Shown in pieces: positions 52,960 to 64,000 of a stretch of 64,000 nucleotides of DNA (position 1 is its first letter; each line of letters begins with the position of its first letter). The position numbers and the translations under genes were made by a program. The DNA is taken from assembly GCA_021604645.1 (NCBI GenBank), contig BQJJ01000001.1, forward strand, positions 186,001-250,000. Direction: 5' to 3'. Under the pieces are notes generated by a model, which was not told the DNA's origin, ran no database searches, and was given only the letters and a program-made list of their open reading frames with translations. Origin of the DNA: Methyloligella sp. (GTDB lineage: Bacteria; Pseudomonadota; Alphaproteobacteria; Rhizobiales; HXMU1428-3).

Positions 52960-53492
52960 AGTGCGCCCCTCTCATAAATTGTTTTTTCCTGGGGTGAAAC
53001 ACCCCTGTCCCAATTGCCATAACATTGTTTCTAAACAATTTTATTATTTTTACAGAAACATTAATGGTTGTTAACGATTAGCATATCGCCCCTAGCAATT
53101 ACACATTAAAGCCTGTTCCATTCGCCTAATTTGCTAAATTTACCCCCATAAATTGCCTAAAAATTGTAGATTTGCTCTAATTTTAGGCAAAAAACTCACT
53201 TTTTGGGTGGTTTTTATGGTTTTATGTGGCCATTAATAAAACGTGGATAACTAGCAAACGGCTTATGACAAAGCGCAAATATTTAAGCTCAAACGCATCT
53301 GACGAGACGAGAAAAAATTAAGCTGAAGAGGCGCGTTAATCTAGTCATAAGAAAAATAAACTTTTTGTACGATTGCTATTTATAATGTCCATTCTATTTT
53401 GGGCTTTTTAGCAAATAGAATGAATAAGTTGCTTAAGAAAAGTCAGACGCTGACAAACAAAAAATAGGCGTGAAAGGGGGGGCGTTTACAAA

Positions 53493-56045
53493 ATGAATGG
53501 AACAGAATTTAACGCTGCTTTCGCTGGCGCATTGAGCGCACTAGAACAAATTTTTTTCTTTATAAGTATTATTTTGATACTCCTGATAGGGGCTTGGGTT
53601 ACAGCGATTTTCTCAAGTTCACATAGCCATAACAGTGGAAAATCACCTGTAAATGCGAGACAAAAAAGCAATAAAAAAATTATCCGTCACCTAACACTGC
53701 ACAGACTGCAAGGCGATGAATTTGGTTTTATCGGGGAGCGTCTGCTGAATATTATTCGCAGTGAGTACGCAAGCAGCTTTTGGTCAAAGTGGACACAAAA
53801 AAACAGAATGTCTGCCTTCCATATCAGCACTGGACTGTCTAGTAAAAGAGGGCCCCTAAATGAAACTTTTCTCAATCATACCGTTGAAATTTCTCTAGAT
53901 GGTAACCTCAAAAATAAGCGTTTAAACCTCAGGTTTTTTCCTCAAGGGCCCTTGCACATAATTGATTCCACGTCAGAAAAAAATGACGTTAGCATCCAAC
54001 AGTCAAGTGAAGTGAAAACACAAATTAAATCACTCAGCACTCTATCATCAGAAGAGGGTGAACCGTTTGTATTTGTTTATGAATGCTCAGACTTCCCATT
54101 ATTTGAATTAAAGGAAATCAACCTAGAAGGACCACAGAGTAGAAGAAAACAAAAAGCAAATGAAGTTCTCTTCCAGGCAATGGTCGCAGGCATAATGAGC
54201 CGAGGCTGCGGCGCGAACAATCAAATCGTGTCTTTAAAAAAATTGAGCAAATGGGCCAGGCAATTAGATAACTACCTTAAATTAAATGACACTCATCAGA
54301 ACCAAGTCAAAGCTACAAAAACAGGTTTAGTCTTCCATAAAGAGACAGAGATGATCGTGGTTGCGGCCTGGTGTTATTTGGTTGCAGGTTTAGGCTTACA
54401 AAATGAAAAACAATTAAAACGCTCTTTGGAGTTATACGAGGGCTTGTCAGAAGAACATTGGCAAGGGCGAGAAAAAACGGAAATGGCGGGAGCTCAATCA
54501 AATGAAGCCTATGCCGCATATGCACTAATGCAATTGAATGCAGTCCACAATGGATATCCCATAAGGGTTAAGCAAGCTGTCCTAAGAGCAATTCGCAATT
54601 TTAGGAAAGATAATTTCCCTCATAGTTGGGGCAAGCTTATGTGTAAATTAGCAATAGCTGAAACTGGCTCAGGGGGCACTGAGCAAGAAGCTTTAGAACT
54701 AAGAAGCACAGAAGATCGTGCCGAAGCCGGTCATTCTTTCCAATCAATTGAACTGGCTTTAGATGAAGCCATTGAAACATGGCGTAAAAACAGACAAGAA
54801 GATGCAATGTGCGAAGCTTATTTTGCAAAAGGCAAATTGGCATTAAACAGTGCTAAGCGAAATATGGGGGTACAGGGATTAGAGCGTGCTGAAAACGGTT
54901 TTTTAGCGGCTCTTTCATTGTCTTGTGCAGCAAGTAAAGACCATAAAAAATCGTTCATGAAGATCTGCAGGCCTGACATAAGGCTGGAACTTGGGAAGTT
55001 ATATTTAAGCTGGGGCACAAGATTTGGTGAGGCTGAGCTCATTGAAAAGGCCATCCACCATTTTGAAGCTTTGCTTGAAGAGAGCAGGCATTGCTCTAAA
55101 AATTATATAGAAGAAACCAATTTAGCCTTGGCCGAATGTTATTTAAATTTTGGCGGCATTACCAATGAAGCAGATCATCACAAACAAGCGATTTTCAGAT
55201 TTAATGATTGTCTGGATCAAGGAGTGAGCGGTCAGATACGAGATAAAGTCGAGAGAAGCATATCAGTCGCCAGGGCCAGACTAGCATTGGTTGATCGTAG
55301 TAAGGAACAGGTAGAAACGGCCATCTCATCCATTTGTGCAGTGATTGGGCAAAATGGCAAATTATGGCCTACCAAAGATGTTCTCTTGAGATTGAGAGCG
55401 AGGCTTAGAGAATTGTTATTCTCTCTTGAAGGAGATGACATTGCTTTGGATCGTGCGATAAAAGATCGCAGAGATCTGGTCAAATTGGCTGAAAACGGAG
55501 CACAGGATGTGCGCTGGGCAGTTGAAGTCAGTGACTTGGTGAACCTTCTCTCTAAGCGCCAATATAAAAACAATGGCCGCCAGGAAGACTTTAATGAAGC
55601 CCATTATCTATTAGAAAACGCCATCTCAATTGTTGAAAATAGCACAGAAACAGCTACGCCTGAGTTTGATATCCCTCACATCAAGGGTACGCTTTATGTT
55701 AATTTGGCAAAATTGCTAGCTTCGTTTGCGCGTGTGCACTTTGATGAGCAAGCCCTGAAAGAAGCGGCTAACTATTATGAAAAATTTATCAAATTAACGC
55801 CAAGAGCCATCAATCCGAGAAAAAGAGCTGAAGTTTTAAGTCAAATCGGTTTGATAATGATGGATCTAAGTGAGCAATATGGCTCTCATGGCGGTTTAAA
55901 AGAAGCCATAGCCAGCTTTGCTGAAGCCCATGATATCTATCTAGAAGCAGGGCTCATTGATTTATCAAACCGAATGCGCCGTTTTCTTGAAAACGCTCAG
56001 GCCGCCCAGCTTGCTTATCAATTACCAGATGAAGAGGGCTTGTAG
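53493..56045 (+). CDS. Large membrane-anchored TPR/helical-repeat-like protein
   Basis: N-terminal TM (FFFISIILILLIGAWVTAIFSS); C-terminal helical repeats e.g. LGKLYLSWGTRFGEAELIEKAIHHFEALLEES / LALAECYLNFGGITNEADHHKQAIFRFNDCL. Confidence 0.7.
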   Translation: MNGTEFNAAFAGALSALEQIFFFISIILILLIGAWVTAIFSSSHSHNSGKSPVNARQKSNKKIIRHLTLHRLQGDEFGFIGERLLNIIRSEYASSFWSKWTQKNRMSAFHISTGLSSKRGPLNETFLNHTVEISLDGNLKNKRLNLRFFPQGPLHIIDSTSEKNDVSIQQSSEVKTQIKSLSTLSSEEGEPFVFVYECSDFPLFELKEINLEGPQSRRKQKANEVLFQAMVAGIMSRGCGANNQIVSLKKLSKWARQLDNYLKLNDTHQNQVKATKTGLVFHKETEMIVVAAWCYLVAGLGLQNEKQLKRSLELYEGLSEEHWQGREKTEMAGAQSNEAYAAYALMQLNAVHNGYPIRVKQAVLRAIRNFRKDNFPHSWGKLMCKLAIAETGSGGTEQEALELRSTEDRAEAGHSFQSIELALDEAIETWRKNRQEDAMCEAYFAKGKLALNSAKRNMGVQGLERAENGFLAALSLSCAASKDHKKSFMKICRPDIRLELGKLYLSWGTRFGEAELIEKAIHHFEALLEESRHCSKNYIEETNLALAECYLNFGGITNEADHHKQAIFRFNDCLDQGVSGQIRDKVERSISVARARLALVDRSKEQVETAISSICAVIGQNGKLWPTKDVLLRLRARLRELLFSLEGDDIALDRAIKDRRDLVKLAENGAQDVRWAVEVSDLVNLLSKRQYKNNGRQEDFNEAHYLLENAISIVENSTETATPEFDIPHIKGTLYVNLAKLLASFARVHFDEQALKEAANYYEKFIKLTPRAINPRKRAEVLSQIGLIMMDLSEQYGSHGGLKEAIASFAEAHDIYLEAGLIDLSNRMRRFLENAQAAQLAYQLPDEEGL

Positions 56046-56309
56046 AGCCTAAGCAAAGTTTATTCGCTCATTATCAGCACTTAAAGAGATTCTTCCTTGC
56101 ATCAAGTGAAAGGGAGGATTAGTGTCTGCCCTGGATGTTTTGCAAAAAGGAAGTTTGTAAAAAATCCCACAATAAAATTTATTCAAAAGTTAGCCGGTGG
56201 GGTTTTTAAAAAGGGCTAAGGTTTCATAAAACATCTGAAACAACACCCTTCAAGCACGGCAAAACCAAATAAATTTAAAAAACGAATATTATCACTCTTA
56301 TTATCTTGA

Positions 56310-57524
<1,215 letters not shown>

Positions 57525-57539
57525 ATTTATTGAACGCAA

Positions 57540-57581
57540 AAAACTCGGCCCCACCTCTTTATTGAGGGAGGGGCCGAGTAT
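57540..57581 (-). terminator. Strong hairpin between convergent genes
   Basis: CTCGGCCCC...GGGGCCGAG with inner CCTC/GAGG; minus strand followed by TTTTTT. Confidence 0.85.
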
Positions 57582-57615
57582 CTATACATCTTTAAACCAG
57601 TGAATAGCGGTGTGT

Positions 57616-58062
57616 TTATTCGGCGGCTGACCCTCGATCTTCAGGTCTCCAGTTCTTAACCAGCTTTTCAGCCAGCTTGCTAACATGGGTGCAATTTGCA
57701 TAATTTTGCTGGACAATTACGGAGTAGTTTGCGCATTTCCCCTTTATGTCGGAAATTAAAGACGCGCGTTCCTGTCGCAAGCCAGACAGGATTTTATCAA
57801 TCTTCATATTAACTTTTAAACCTAATTGCATCGCTTGTTGTATTGTCTTTTTCGACAGAGTTGTGATTTCATTCTTTTGTGTATCTTCGTCACTCAAGCA
57901 TCCCGCCAATATTTCATAGAATACGCCACACCGACTGAGCTCATGTTGGAATTTACTTTGTGCGTCATGCACCATTTTGTCGGTAGAGTCTGCCATGACT
58001 GCAGTAGTCGAAATAAAGAGCATTAAAACGAAGGTTATAATTTTTTGCACAACGAACTCCAT
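57616..58062 (-). CDS. Hypothetical secreted protein
   Basis: Signal peptide FVLMLFISTTAVMA; no recognised domain. Confidence 0.6.
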   Translation of the reverse strand: MEFVVQKIITFVLMLFISTTAVMADSTDKMVHDAQSKFQHELSRCGVFYEILAGCLSDEDTQKNEITTLSKKTIQQAMQLGLKVNMKIDKILSGLRQERASLISDIKGKCANYSVIVQQNYANCTHVSKLAEKLVKNWRPEDRGSAAE

Positions 58063-58235
58063 TGGTTAATTTTGTCCATAAATGGTTTCACACTATGTGC
58101 CCTTAAACAAGTGGTTGGCGCATCGTCTCAACTCAGCTTTTTGTAGGAGATCATGTTTTTGGGTGAGCATTTGATTGTGAGCGTTTATTTCAAAAAACGC
58201 TATACCAAGTATTCCATAGTGCCTTTAGCGATTGT

Positions 58236-58254
58236 AATAACCGTGAGAGAGAAA
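58236..58254 (+). repeat. Degenerate 3' tail of large mosaic element
   Basis: aataaccgtgagagagaaa. Confidence 0.5.
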
Positions 58255-58460
58255 ACTCACTACAGCAAAAGCAAACTCGGCGCATAGTACTTTTTATTGA
58301 GAGTGGTCTCTGGCATCACGGCCTGAACACTGTTAAAACTACTAGTAGGTAGACAGCCTTGGATGTAAGTCTATATGTTTCGAAAATCGGGTTAAATTTT
58401 TAAGCTTGATCAATAAACAAAAGGGAATTGTCTTACTGCAAACTTGGGAGAGGGCTAATT

Positions 58461-58697
58461 ATGAAAAAATTAATTATTGCTTCATTTGTATCTTTAGCGT
58501 TTACAGGAAATGCATTTGCTTGTGGAGAAATCCCAGAAGCTAAAGCATCAGTTAAACCTAAAGTTTTAGCATCAGTTAAACAAGACGATGCAGTTTCAAA
58601 TAAATCTGAAATTAAAGAATTAGTTGAAAATGTAGTTAAGGTTTCAACTGAAACAACCGTTGAAGCATCAGACACACCTGAAGCGAAAGCGGACTAA
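58461..58697 (+). CDS. Small low-complexity secreted protein
   Basis: MKKLIIASFVSLAFTGNAFACGEIPEAKASVKPKVLASVKQDDAVSNKSE... Confidence 0.6.
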   Translation: MKKLIIASFVSLAFTGNAFACGEIPEAKASVKPKVLASVKQDDAVSNKSEIKELVENVVKVSTETTVEASDTPEAKAD

Positions 58698-59044
58698 TCA
58701 GTAGTCGGCGGAAAAGTCGGAAGTTAAAAACTCATTTGCCGTGAATGCGAATGTTGATGGTTTTCTATTGTATCTTTTATAAAAGAGCTGATCTTCTAGA
58801 GCAGCGCATTCTTTAATAGCAATAGCTTCAATAGAAATTAATAAAGGACAGGGACAAATCTACATTTGATCCCTGCCTACCAAACATCCTGCTATCTCCC
58901 CCCCATCATAAATTATAAAAGGTTGAAGCATCTCTACATTTGCGCCTTGTTTACTTGATGTCTTTCGTTGGTGTGATTTGTAATAGCTCTCTTTTTGTCC
59001 TTAGAAATACAGCACTAGCAGTCCAAAACAAATTCATCACTCAC

Positions 59045-59250
59045 TATACAAAGAAGGGAGTGCTCGTCTTCAGAGCACGTACATGACGCCATAGGCGTCC
59101 GGTGTACAAGATCAGCCTGAGCGGAGCTTTGCAAGCACAGATAAGTTGATTGCAAAAATTGCCGCCCCTCGGTTGGTCCATGATCTTCAGCAGCGCGGTT
59201 GCAGATGGGCAACCTAAAGCGCCTCTAAAAAGAAATAACCGTGAGAGAAA
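59045..59250 (+). repeat. Large mosaic structured element, copy H (with insert module and nested small motif)
   Basis: TATACAAAGAAGGGAGTGCTCGTCTTCAGAGCACGTACATGACGCCATAGGCGTCCGG...; insert module 59106-59158; small motif 59193-59222; tail AATAACCGTGAGAGAAA. Confidence 0.85.
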
Positions 59251-59264
59251 TTCCCCAAACCATC

Positions 59265-59431
59265 CATACGAAGAAGGGAGTGCTCGTCTTCAGAGCACGT
59301 ACATGACGCCATGGGCGTCCGTTGCACAAGATCAGCCTGAGCGGAGCTTTGCGAGCACAGATAAGTTGATTGCAAAAAATACCGCCCCTCGGAGGCTCAC
59401 CGCTTCAGCGGTGGAATAGCCGTGAGAGAAA
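59265..59431 (+). repeat. Large mosaic structured element, copy I (with insert module)
   Basis: CATACGAAGAAGGGAGTGCTCGTCTTCAGAGCACGTACATGACGCC...; insert module 59326-59378; CCGCCCCTCGGAGGCTCACCGCTTCAGCGGTGGAATAGCCGTGAGAGAAA. Confidence 0.9.
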
Positions 59432-59434
59432 AAT

Positions 59435-59467
59435 AGCGACGGTTGCTTGTGGGCAACCTGAAGGAGC
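59435..59467 (+). repeat. Small two-tier hairpin motif, free copy
   Basis: AGCGACGGTTGCTTGTGGGCAACCTGAAGGAGC. Confidence 0.8.
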
Positions 59468-59470
59468 AGC

Positions 59471-59508
59471 AAAAAAACGGCCTCTCTGGGGGAAGAGAGG
59501 CCGTTTGA
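59471..59508 (-). terminator. Terminator downstream of transglutaminase-like gene
   Basis: aaaaaaaCGGCCTCTCtgggggaaGAGAGGCCG; minus strand ends in T-run. Confidence 0.85.
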
Positions 59509-59582
59509 ATGATCCAGCAAGTTGATCGGGGGATGAGGGGTGTGATGAGATTGCTGAACCAAATTCCTTTTAAATCTGTGGC

Positions 59583-60221
59583 TTACCTTTGAGATGAAGA
59601 GCGAATGGTCTCTCTCTCGCGAGGATAAAGCGAGTCCCAATATTTCGGGTGACGAGCAGATTGCCGTTTAACAAAACGATACGGTACCTTGTTCCAAACG
59701 GTGACTTCATCGCGCTTGTTGTCGAGAAGGTAATCACCTTGTTTGGTGCGAACGGTCAGAATAGCGTGCCCTGCACCTTCTTCATCACGAACAACAGTGA
59801 TAAGAAGTGAGTTTTCAGGCCAGCCATTTTCAGCTAACAAACGGCGCTTCAGTAAGACGTAATCTTCACAGTCACCGCTGCTAGAGGGGTAGTCCCAATA
59901 TTCAATCGTGCCATGATGCTCTTGATCAGTGACCGGTTTGATCGCTTTATTGACCGCTCGATTAATCGTGACAAGCTGGCGCCAGCGATTTTTGTTGAGA
60001 GAAATTTTGTTGGTGATTTGACGATATTTTTCGCAATCACGTGGGTAACGCTGGCAAAATCGAACATGACCAATCGGTGGTTTCGAATTACCATAAACCC
60101 GCATATGCGGTGATGCTAAATTTTGACCATCAACCCAGACTGCAAATTCAGCAGTGGCATTGGTTGAATAGCTACTTATACAAATTGCGAAAAACGCAAG
60201 ACTATAAATTACTCGATACAT
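59583..60221 (-). CDS. Bacterial transglutaminase-like cysteine peptidase (BTLCP)
   Basis: SSSGDCEDYVLLKRRLLAENGWPENSLLITVVRDEEGAGHAILTVRTKQGDYLLDN (Cys, His, Asp). Confidence 0.87.
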   Translation of the reverse strand: MYRVIYSLAFFAICISSYSTNATAEFAVWVDGQNLASPHMRVYGNSKPPIGHVRFCQRYPRDCEKYRQITNKISLNKNRWRQLVTINRAVNKAIKPVTDQEHHGTIEYWDYPSSSGDCEDYVLLKRRLLAENGWPENSLLITVVRDEEGAGHAILTVRTKQGDYLLDNKRDEVTVWNKVPYRFVKRQSARHPKYWDSLYPRERETIRSSSQR

Positions 60222-60394
60222 TTTTAGTCCCCTACACTCTGTTACTAATGGGGAGCATGACACAAAAACTTTTCTATGACGCAAATACGCACGTCACAAA
60301 TTTAGTTACTTTTAAATCAGCTTCTACTCAAATTTACTTAAAATTTTAACTTAAACTCTGGTTCTTAAATAAGGCATAATAAATTCAAAATTGT

Positions 60395-61099
60395 TTACGG
60401 GGATAAAGTTCCAAATTCGGAAAGCAATAGGGCAGCTGAAGGGGCTGTTGTAAACTCAATACCGATGCCTTCATCGTGGTAGCGAGCAACAGTTCCTTTT
60501 AATTGTCCTAATGTAACTTGTGAGCCCATTGGAGGGCGGGCAGTTGTGATAATTGAAGCACCACTTAAAGAAAAGTTTTGAACCTGGCAGGTAATATCTA
60601 TTTCACCAGGGAGAATAAGCGGAACTTCACGGTTATTAGCAATAAAGCGATGATGCCGGCGCATATCAGGCATTTCGCCATCAATCTGATTAACAAGCCA
60701 GGAAATCTTCAGCGCAATACGTTCTCGTTGGGTATCTGACATATCAAAGCCAACACCAAAGCTTTCAGGCTCTGAGCGCATGACCTGGCCTTTGGCCCGT
60801 CCTATATGGTCTAGGTAAAGAATAACCTGCTCACCCACAGCTGGGTTTACAGAGGAGGCGATTGCAGCACCACCGGCGGAAATATTCAGCACACGGCATG
60901 TATATTCCGTTTTATCTTCCAACATAAAGCGTCCCATCAGGCGCATATTAAAGCGACGAAAACGGCGGCGCTCAATACCATCTTTCTGGGTCTCATGTTG
61001 TTTAATGATTAAATAATCATTATTTCCTGTACTTGTATCCTTAATAAAGTCTTTCAAGACTGAATCAGACACTTTTCCAGTTTCACTAGTGGATGACAT
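60395..61099 (-). CDS. Protein with two PilZ domains
   Basis: ERRRFRRFNMRLMGRFMLEDKTEYTCRVLNISAGGAAI and RRHHRFIANNREVPLILPGEIDITCQVQNFSLSGASI. Confidence 0.85.
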   Translation of the reverse strand: MSSTSETGKVSDSVLKDFIKDTSTGNNDYLIIKQHETQKDGIERRRFRRFNMRLMGRFMLEDKTEYTCRVLNISAGGAAIASSVNPAVGEQVILYLDHIGRAKGQVMRSEPESFGVGFDMSDTQRERIALKISWLVNQIDGEMPDMRRHHRFIANNREVPLILPGEIDITCQVQNFSLSGASIITTARPPMGSQVTLGQLKGTVARYHDEGIGIEFTTAPSAALLLSEFGTLSP

Positions 61100-61301
61100 A
61101 TAGTTATTCCAAAGCCAATCTTCTTGATAACATGGCTTCCAGAATAATGTTTTGTGAGTTAATGAATGAATAATAGCCGGCGAAAATTTGTAGAAAATTT
61201 TATCTATTTACAAAAAATCTAAATTTTATGGTGAAAAAACAGTAAATATCCGGCCAGTTTGTATGCGCAACATCCAATCAGCTTACAGAGAAAAGGGAAA
61301 A

Positions 61302-61940
61302 TTAATCGGTTTTGCCGCCCTCAAATACGCGAAGTGAACAATTTTTCCCCTCTACCAGTCTCTTATGCGGTAAGAACGGAAGCGCAGTTACGTTGGAAAT
61401 AAACGAACCGGCATGAGCTGAAGACACTTGTTGGTTCAAAGAGCTTCCTCGCAGCAAACTAATATGAACTTCAGTGATTTCATGAAAATCTAATTCAGTT
61501 AAACCAAGCCAGGGAATATCTCCAATGGGGCTGATCGAACCAAGAATGCGATCTATTGTTGAGCCTCCATGGATCATAGGTAAAAACAACATTTCAAAGT
61601 CACCAATATGATCATTGGATGATTTCGCCTGAAATACGATAGAGACAATGGTGCCATCCGTTAGTAATTGACTGAGATAGGTCGATAAAATAGGGCGTTC
61701 ATCTGATGGCCAGCAATCTAAAAAATCCAGGCTTCTAAATTCACGGCCAAAGATTTCACATAATTTACTCCCCGCAAGACGGAAATGTAATTTTTCTGTC
61801 GCTCTTTGCTCTAATATGAATGTGACAGGTAAAATATGTCCGATGGCAGAGGGAATAATTTCCACTCGTTTCGGCGCAATTCTATTTCCGCGAACTGAGT
61901 TCCAGTAGTCGAGAAGGTCTTGATTTTCTTGTTGGTACAT
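61302..61940 (-). CDS. PAS-domain protein (alphaproteobacterial PAS_5 type)
   Basis: LLDYWNSVRGNRIAPKRVEIIPSAIGHILPVTFILEQRATEKLHFRLAGSKLCEIFGREFRSLDF. Confidence 0.8.
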   Translation of the reverse strand: MYQQENQDLLDYWNSVRGNRIAPKRVEIIPSAIGHILPVTFILEQRATEKLHFRLAGSKLCEIFGREFRSLDFLDCWPSDERPILSTYLSQLLTDGTIVSIVFQAKSSNDHIGDFEMLFLPMIHGGSTIDRILGSISPIGDIPWLGLTELDFHEITEVHISLLRGSSLNQQVSSAHAGSFISNVTALPFLPHKRLVEGKNCSLRVFEGGKTD

Positions 61941-62391
61941 TTTTATATTGCATGCCCATTGTTATTTTATGAAACGAAAATGTGTAAAATAAAGCTGATT
62001 GCTCGCTTAATTTAGATAATAGGCAATAAGTAGCAGGCACTATGCCAACAAAGGCAAAACCATAAAAACAAGGGACCAAGTGCTGGAATTACACAGAGTT
62101 AAGGTTATTAAATAGGATTAATCTTCCAACACCGCCTGTATTCAGGCCTGGATTTATTTGAAAATTAATCAAGTGATCACGCTTATTAATGAATTTTCAC
62201 AGGGAAACTTGCGTCAACCTGACGCATAAGGCATCATAGTAACTTCATTGAAGAAAACTTTGCAGGTCTAAAAGGTCCAATAACAAAAAATACAGCCATA
62301 AGAATTCGCAAAAGACCCTCAATGAAACCGTAGACAGTTAACCTCTATCCGGAAAGTTAACCTCTATAAAAGAAGGAGCTATGAGAAATCT

Positions 62392-62823
62392 ATGAATGTA
62401 AATACCATCCTGAACGTTAAAGGCGGTGATGTAATCACTGTATCGACCTCAACTCCAATCCTTGAAGTGACAAAAACATTGGCCAAATTTGGTATTGGTT
62501 CAATTGTTGTCACAAATGAAGACGGCACTTTAGCTGGGATTGTCTCTGAAAGAGATGTGGTGCGCGCGATTGCTCACATGGGTGTGGATGTCACAAATGA
62601 ATCTGTTTCAGAAATCATGACAGAAAATATCATTACATGTGACCGCAATGATAGCGTCGATAAGATCATGGGAATTATGACGTCCAAGCGTTTCCGCCAC
62701 ATGCCCGTGGTTGAAGAAGGTAAACTTAAAGGGATTATCTCAATCGGTGACGTTGTTCAGCAAAGAATTGCTGAAGCTGAGCTTGAAGCAAACGCAATGA
62801 GAAGCTACATCGCAACTGGTTGA
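62392..62823 (+). CDS. Tandem CBS-domain protein
   Basis: LAKFGIGSIVVTNEDGTLAGIVSERDVVRAIA; KRFRHMPVVEEGKLKGIISIGDVV. Confidence 0.92.
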   Translation: MNVNTILNVKGGDVITVSTSTPILEVTKTLAKFGIGSIVVTNEDGTLAGIVSERDVVRAIAHMGVDVTNESVSEIMTENIITCDRNDSVDKIMGIMTSKRFRHMPVVEEGKLKGIISIGDVVQQRIAEAELEANAMRSYIATG

Positions 62824-63031
62824 TTAGCCAGCTCAATTAAGCTCTTGAAACTTGGATTTTCAGATCATTGCTGAGATAAGTAAGTTTTATAATTCTTCTT
62901 TAGTTGTTTTGCCTATGGGGAGGCAGAACAGCTAAAGCCTTGTGGGCACCTCAAGACAAAACATAGCTTTTTAGTCAACTCGCAATAACTATTTGAAAAT
63001 TGTAGCTAAAATACTAATGCTAGGCCATATT

Positions 63032-63946
63032 CTATGCGGCAAGGGAACCAAGGTGATGCTCAAGTTCATCACGAGCGCGCCAAGTTGCCTCTTCTCCTAA
63101 AGAAATCATTTCTTCAGCCCGATGAAAATCAAATAACCCAATATCGTCTAAACGTGGTTTGATTGAGAAATTAGGCGGGTCACCAGCAAGTCGCGCACGG
63201 GCGATACGGTCCTGAGTAATATTAAAAGCATCAAGCATAACTTTAGAAATTCCAGGGCTCTCACTCTTTTCACTAAAGAAGCGTGAGCGCCATTTACCCA
63301 AAGTTGTTTTGCGGTTTAATTTACTTTCATCTTCAGTTGGGATGTGTTCTATCTCTGTGGCCTCATGGCTAGAAATGACTGTACCCTTGCCGTAGGAATC
63401 ATTGTTCAAATTCACAGCAATAACAATATCAGCTCCAAATGCCCGGCACACAGAAACAGGTATGGGATTGACAATAGCGCCATCAAAAAGCCAGCGATTA
63501 TTAATGTTTACCGGTTTAAAAATACCAGGAAGTGCATAAGACGCACGCATGGCATCAACCAAATAACCCTTATCCATCCAAACTTCATGGCCAGAGCCAA
63601 GCTCAGTCGCCACTGAAATATATTGGCATTTCATGTTTTCAATGCGGACATCTTTTAGGTGAGTTTCAAGTGTTGCGCATATTCTCTTACCAGTAATTAA
63701 ACTCGAGCCAGCAAGATTTAAGTCCATAAAACCAAGGACTTTACGTGATGTAAGTTTGGTTGCAAAATGTTCTAGTTGAGGAAGTTCTTCAGCAGCATAG
63801 CAACCACCAACAATGGAGCCAATAGAGGTGCCGGCGACAATATCCGGTTTAATTCCGATTTTCTCAAGAGCCTTGAGAACGCCAATATGAGCCCAGCCAC
63901 GTGCTGCACCTCCACCAAGTGCAATGCCTATTTTTTTCTGTCTCAT
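63032..63946 (-). CDS. Patatin-like phospholipase (RssA-like)
   Basis: GIALGGGAARGWAHIGVLKAL; GTSIGSIVGG (GxSxG); FDGAIVNPIP (DGA). Confidence 0.92.
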   Translation of the reverse strand: MRQKKIGIALGGGAARGWAHIGVLKALEKIGIKPDIVAGTSIGSIVGGCYAAEELPQLEHFATKLTSRKVLGFMDLNLAGSSLITGKRICATLETHLKDVRIENMKCQYISVATELGSGHEVWMDKGYLVDAMRASYALPGIFKPVNINNRWLFDGAIVNPIPVSVCRAFGADIVIAVNLNNDSYGKGTVISSHEATEIEHIPTEDESKLNRKTTLGKWRSRFFSEKSESPGISKVMLDAFNITQDRIARARLAGDPPNFSIKPRLDDIGLFDFHRAEEMISLGEEATWRARDELEHHLGSLAA

Positions 63947-64000
63947 ATCTCACTCTCTTTCATTAATAAAGATAGCTTACGAAATGCGTGCTGCTATAAC

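Noticed and set aside
53242-53250. CGTGGATAA resembling a DnaA box upstream of the 850-aa gene
   Set aside because: Single near-match without a cluster; insufficient for an origin or DnaA-regulated promoter claim
58849-58875. CAGGGACAAAT-CTAC-ATTTGATCCCTG hairpin
   Set aside because: Imperfect hairpin seen once, no T-run and no similar copy in the window; too weak to call as a feature

Overview
Chromosomal window, AT-rich by eye, from an alphaproteobacterium whose gene order resembles Rhizobiales/Hyphomicrobiales (inferred from synteny only). It is mostly core genes: a PBP-activator/rsmI/yraN/gshB block, two ECF sigma/anti-sigma cassettes, tal-priA, the F1 ATP synthase operon atpHAGDC, and a conserved minus-strand block rppH-yibQ-ctpA-envC-rlmH-rsfS-nadD-proA-proB-obgE-rpmA-rplU. 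Further genes follow: pgm/pmm, clan AA aspartic proteases, a PleC/PdhS-like histidine kinase, an aminotransferase, PilZ, PAS, CBS and patatin proteins. I found no rRNA, tRNA, CRISPR array, transposase or prophage. The main non-ordinary signal is an interspersed mosaic repeat system. One part is a ~120-nt element present in nine full or nearly full copies, with conserved linkers (CATACGAAGAAGGAG / GGACATGGC / CCGG / CGCCCCTCGGAGGC / GAATAGCCGTGAGAGAAA) separating four hairpins whose stems covary between copies. A second ~30-nt two-tier hairpin (stem-CGGTTGCNNGTGGGCAACCTGAAG-stem') is found alone, in tandem, and nested inside the larger element. A third ~53-nt insert module occurs in three copies. 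All nine large copies read in the same direction. Other observations include an OxyR-like regulator lacking the peroxidatic cysteine, a degenerate-LytM EnvC protein, tandem aspartic protease paralogs, an orphan 850-aa repeat-like protein, and several palindromes or candidate leaders. All calls come from reading the sequence and supplied ORFs; no searches or folding were run.
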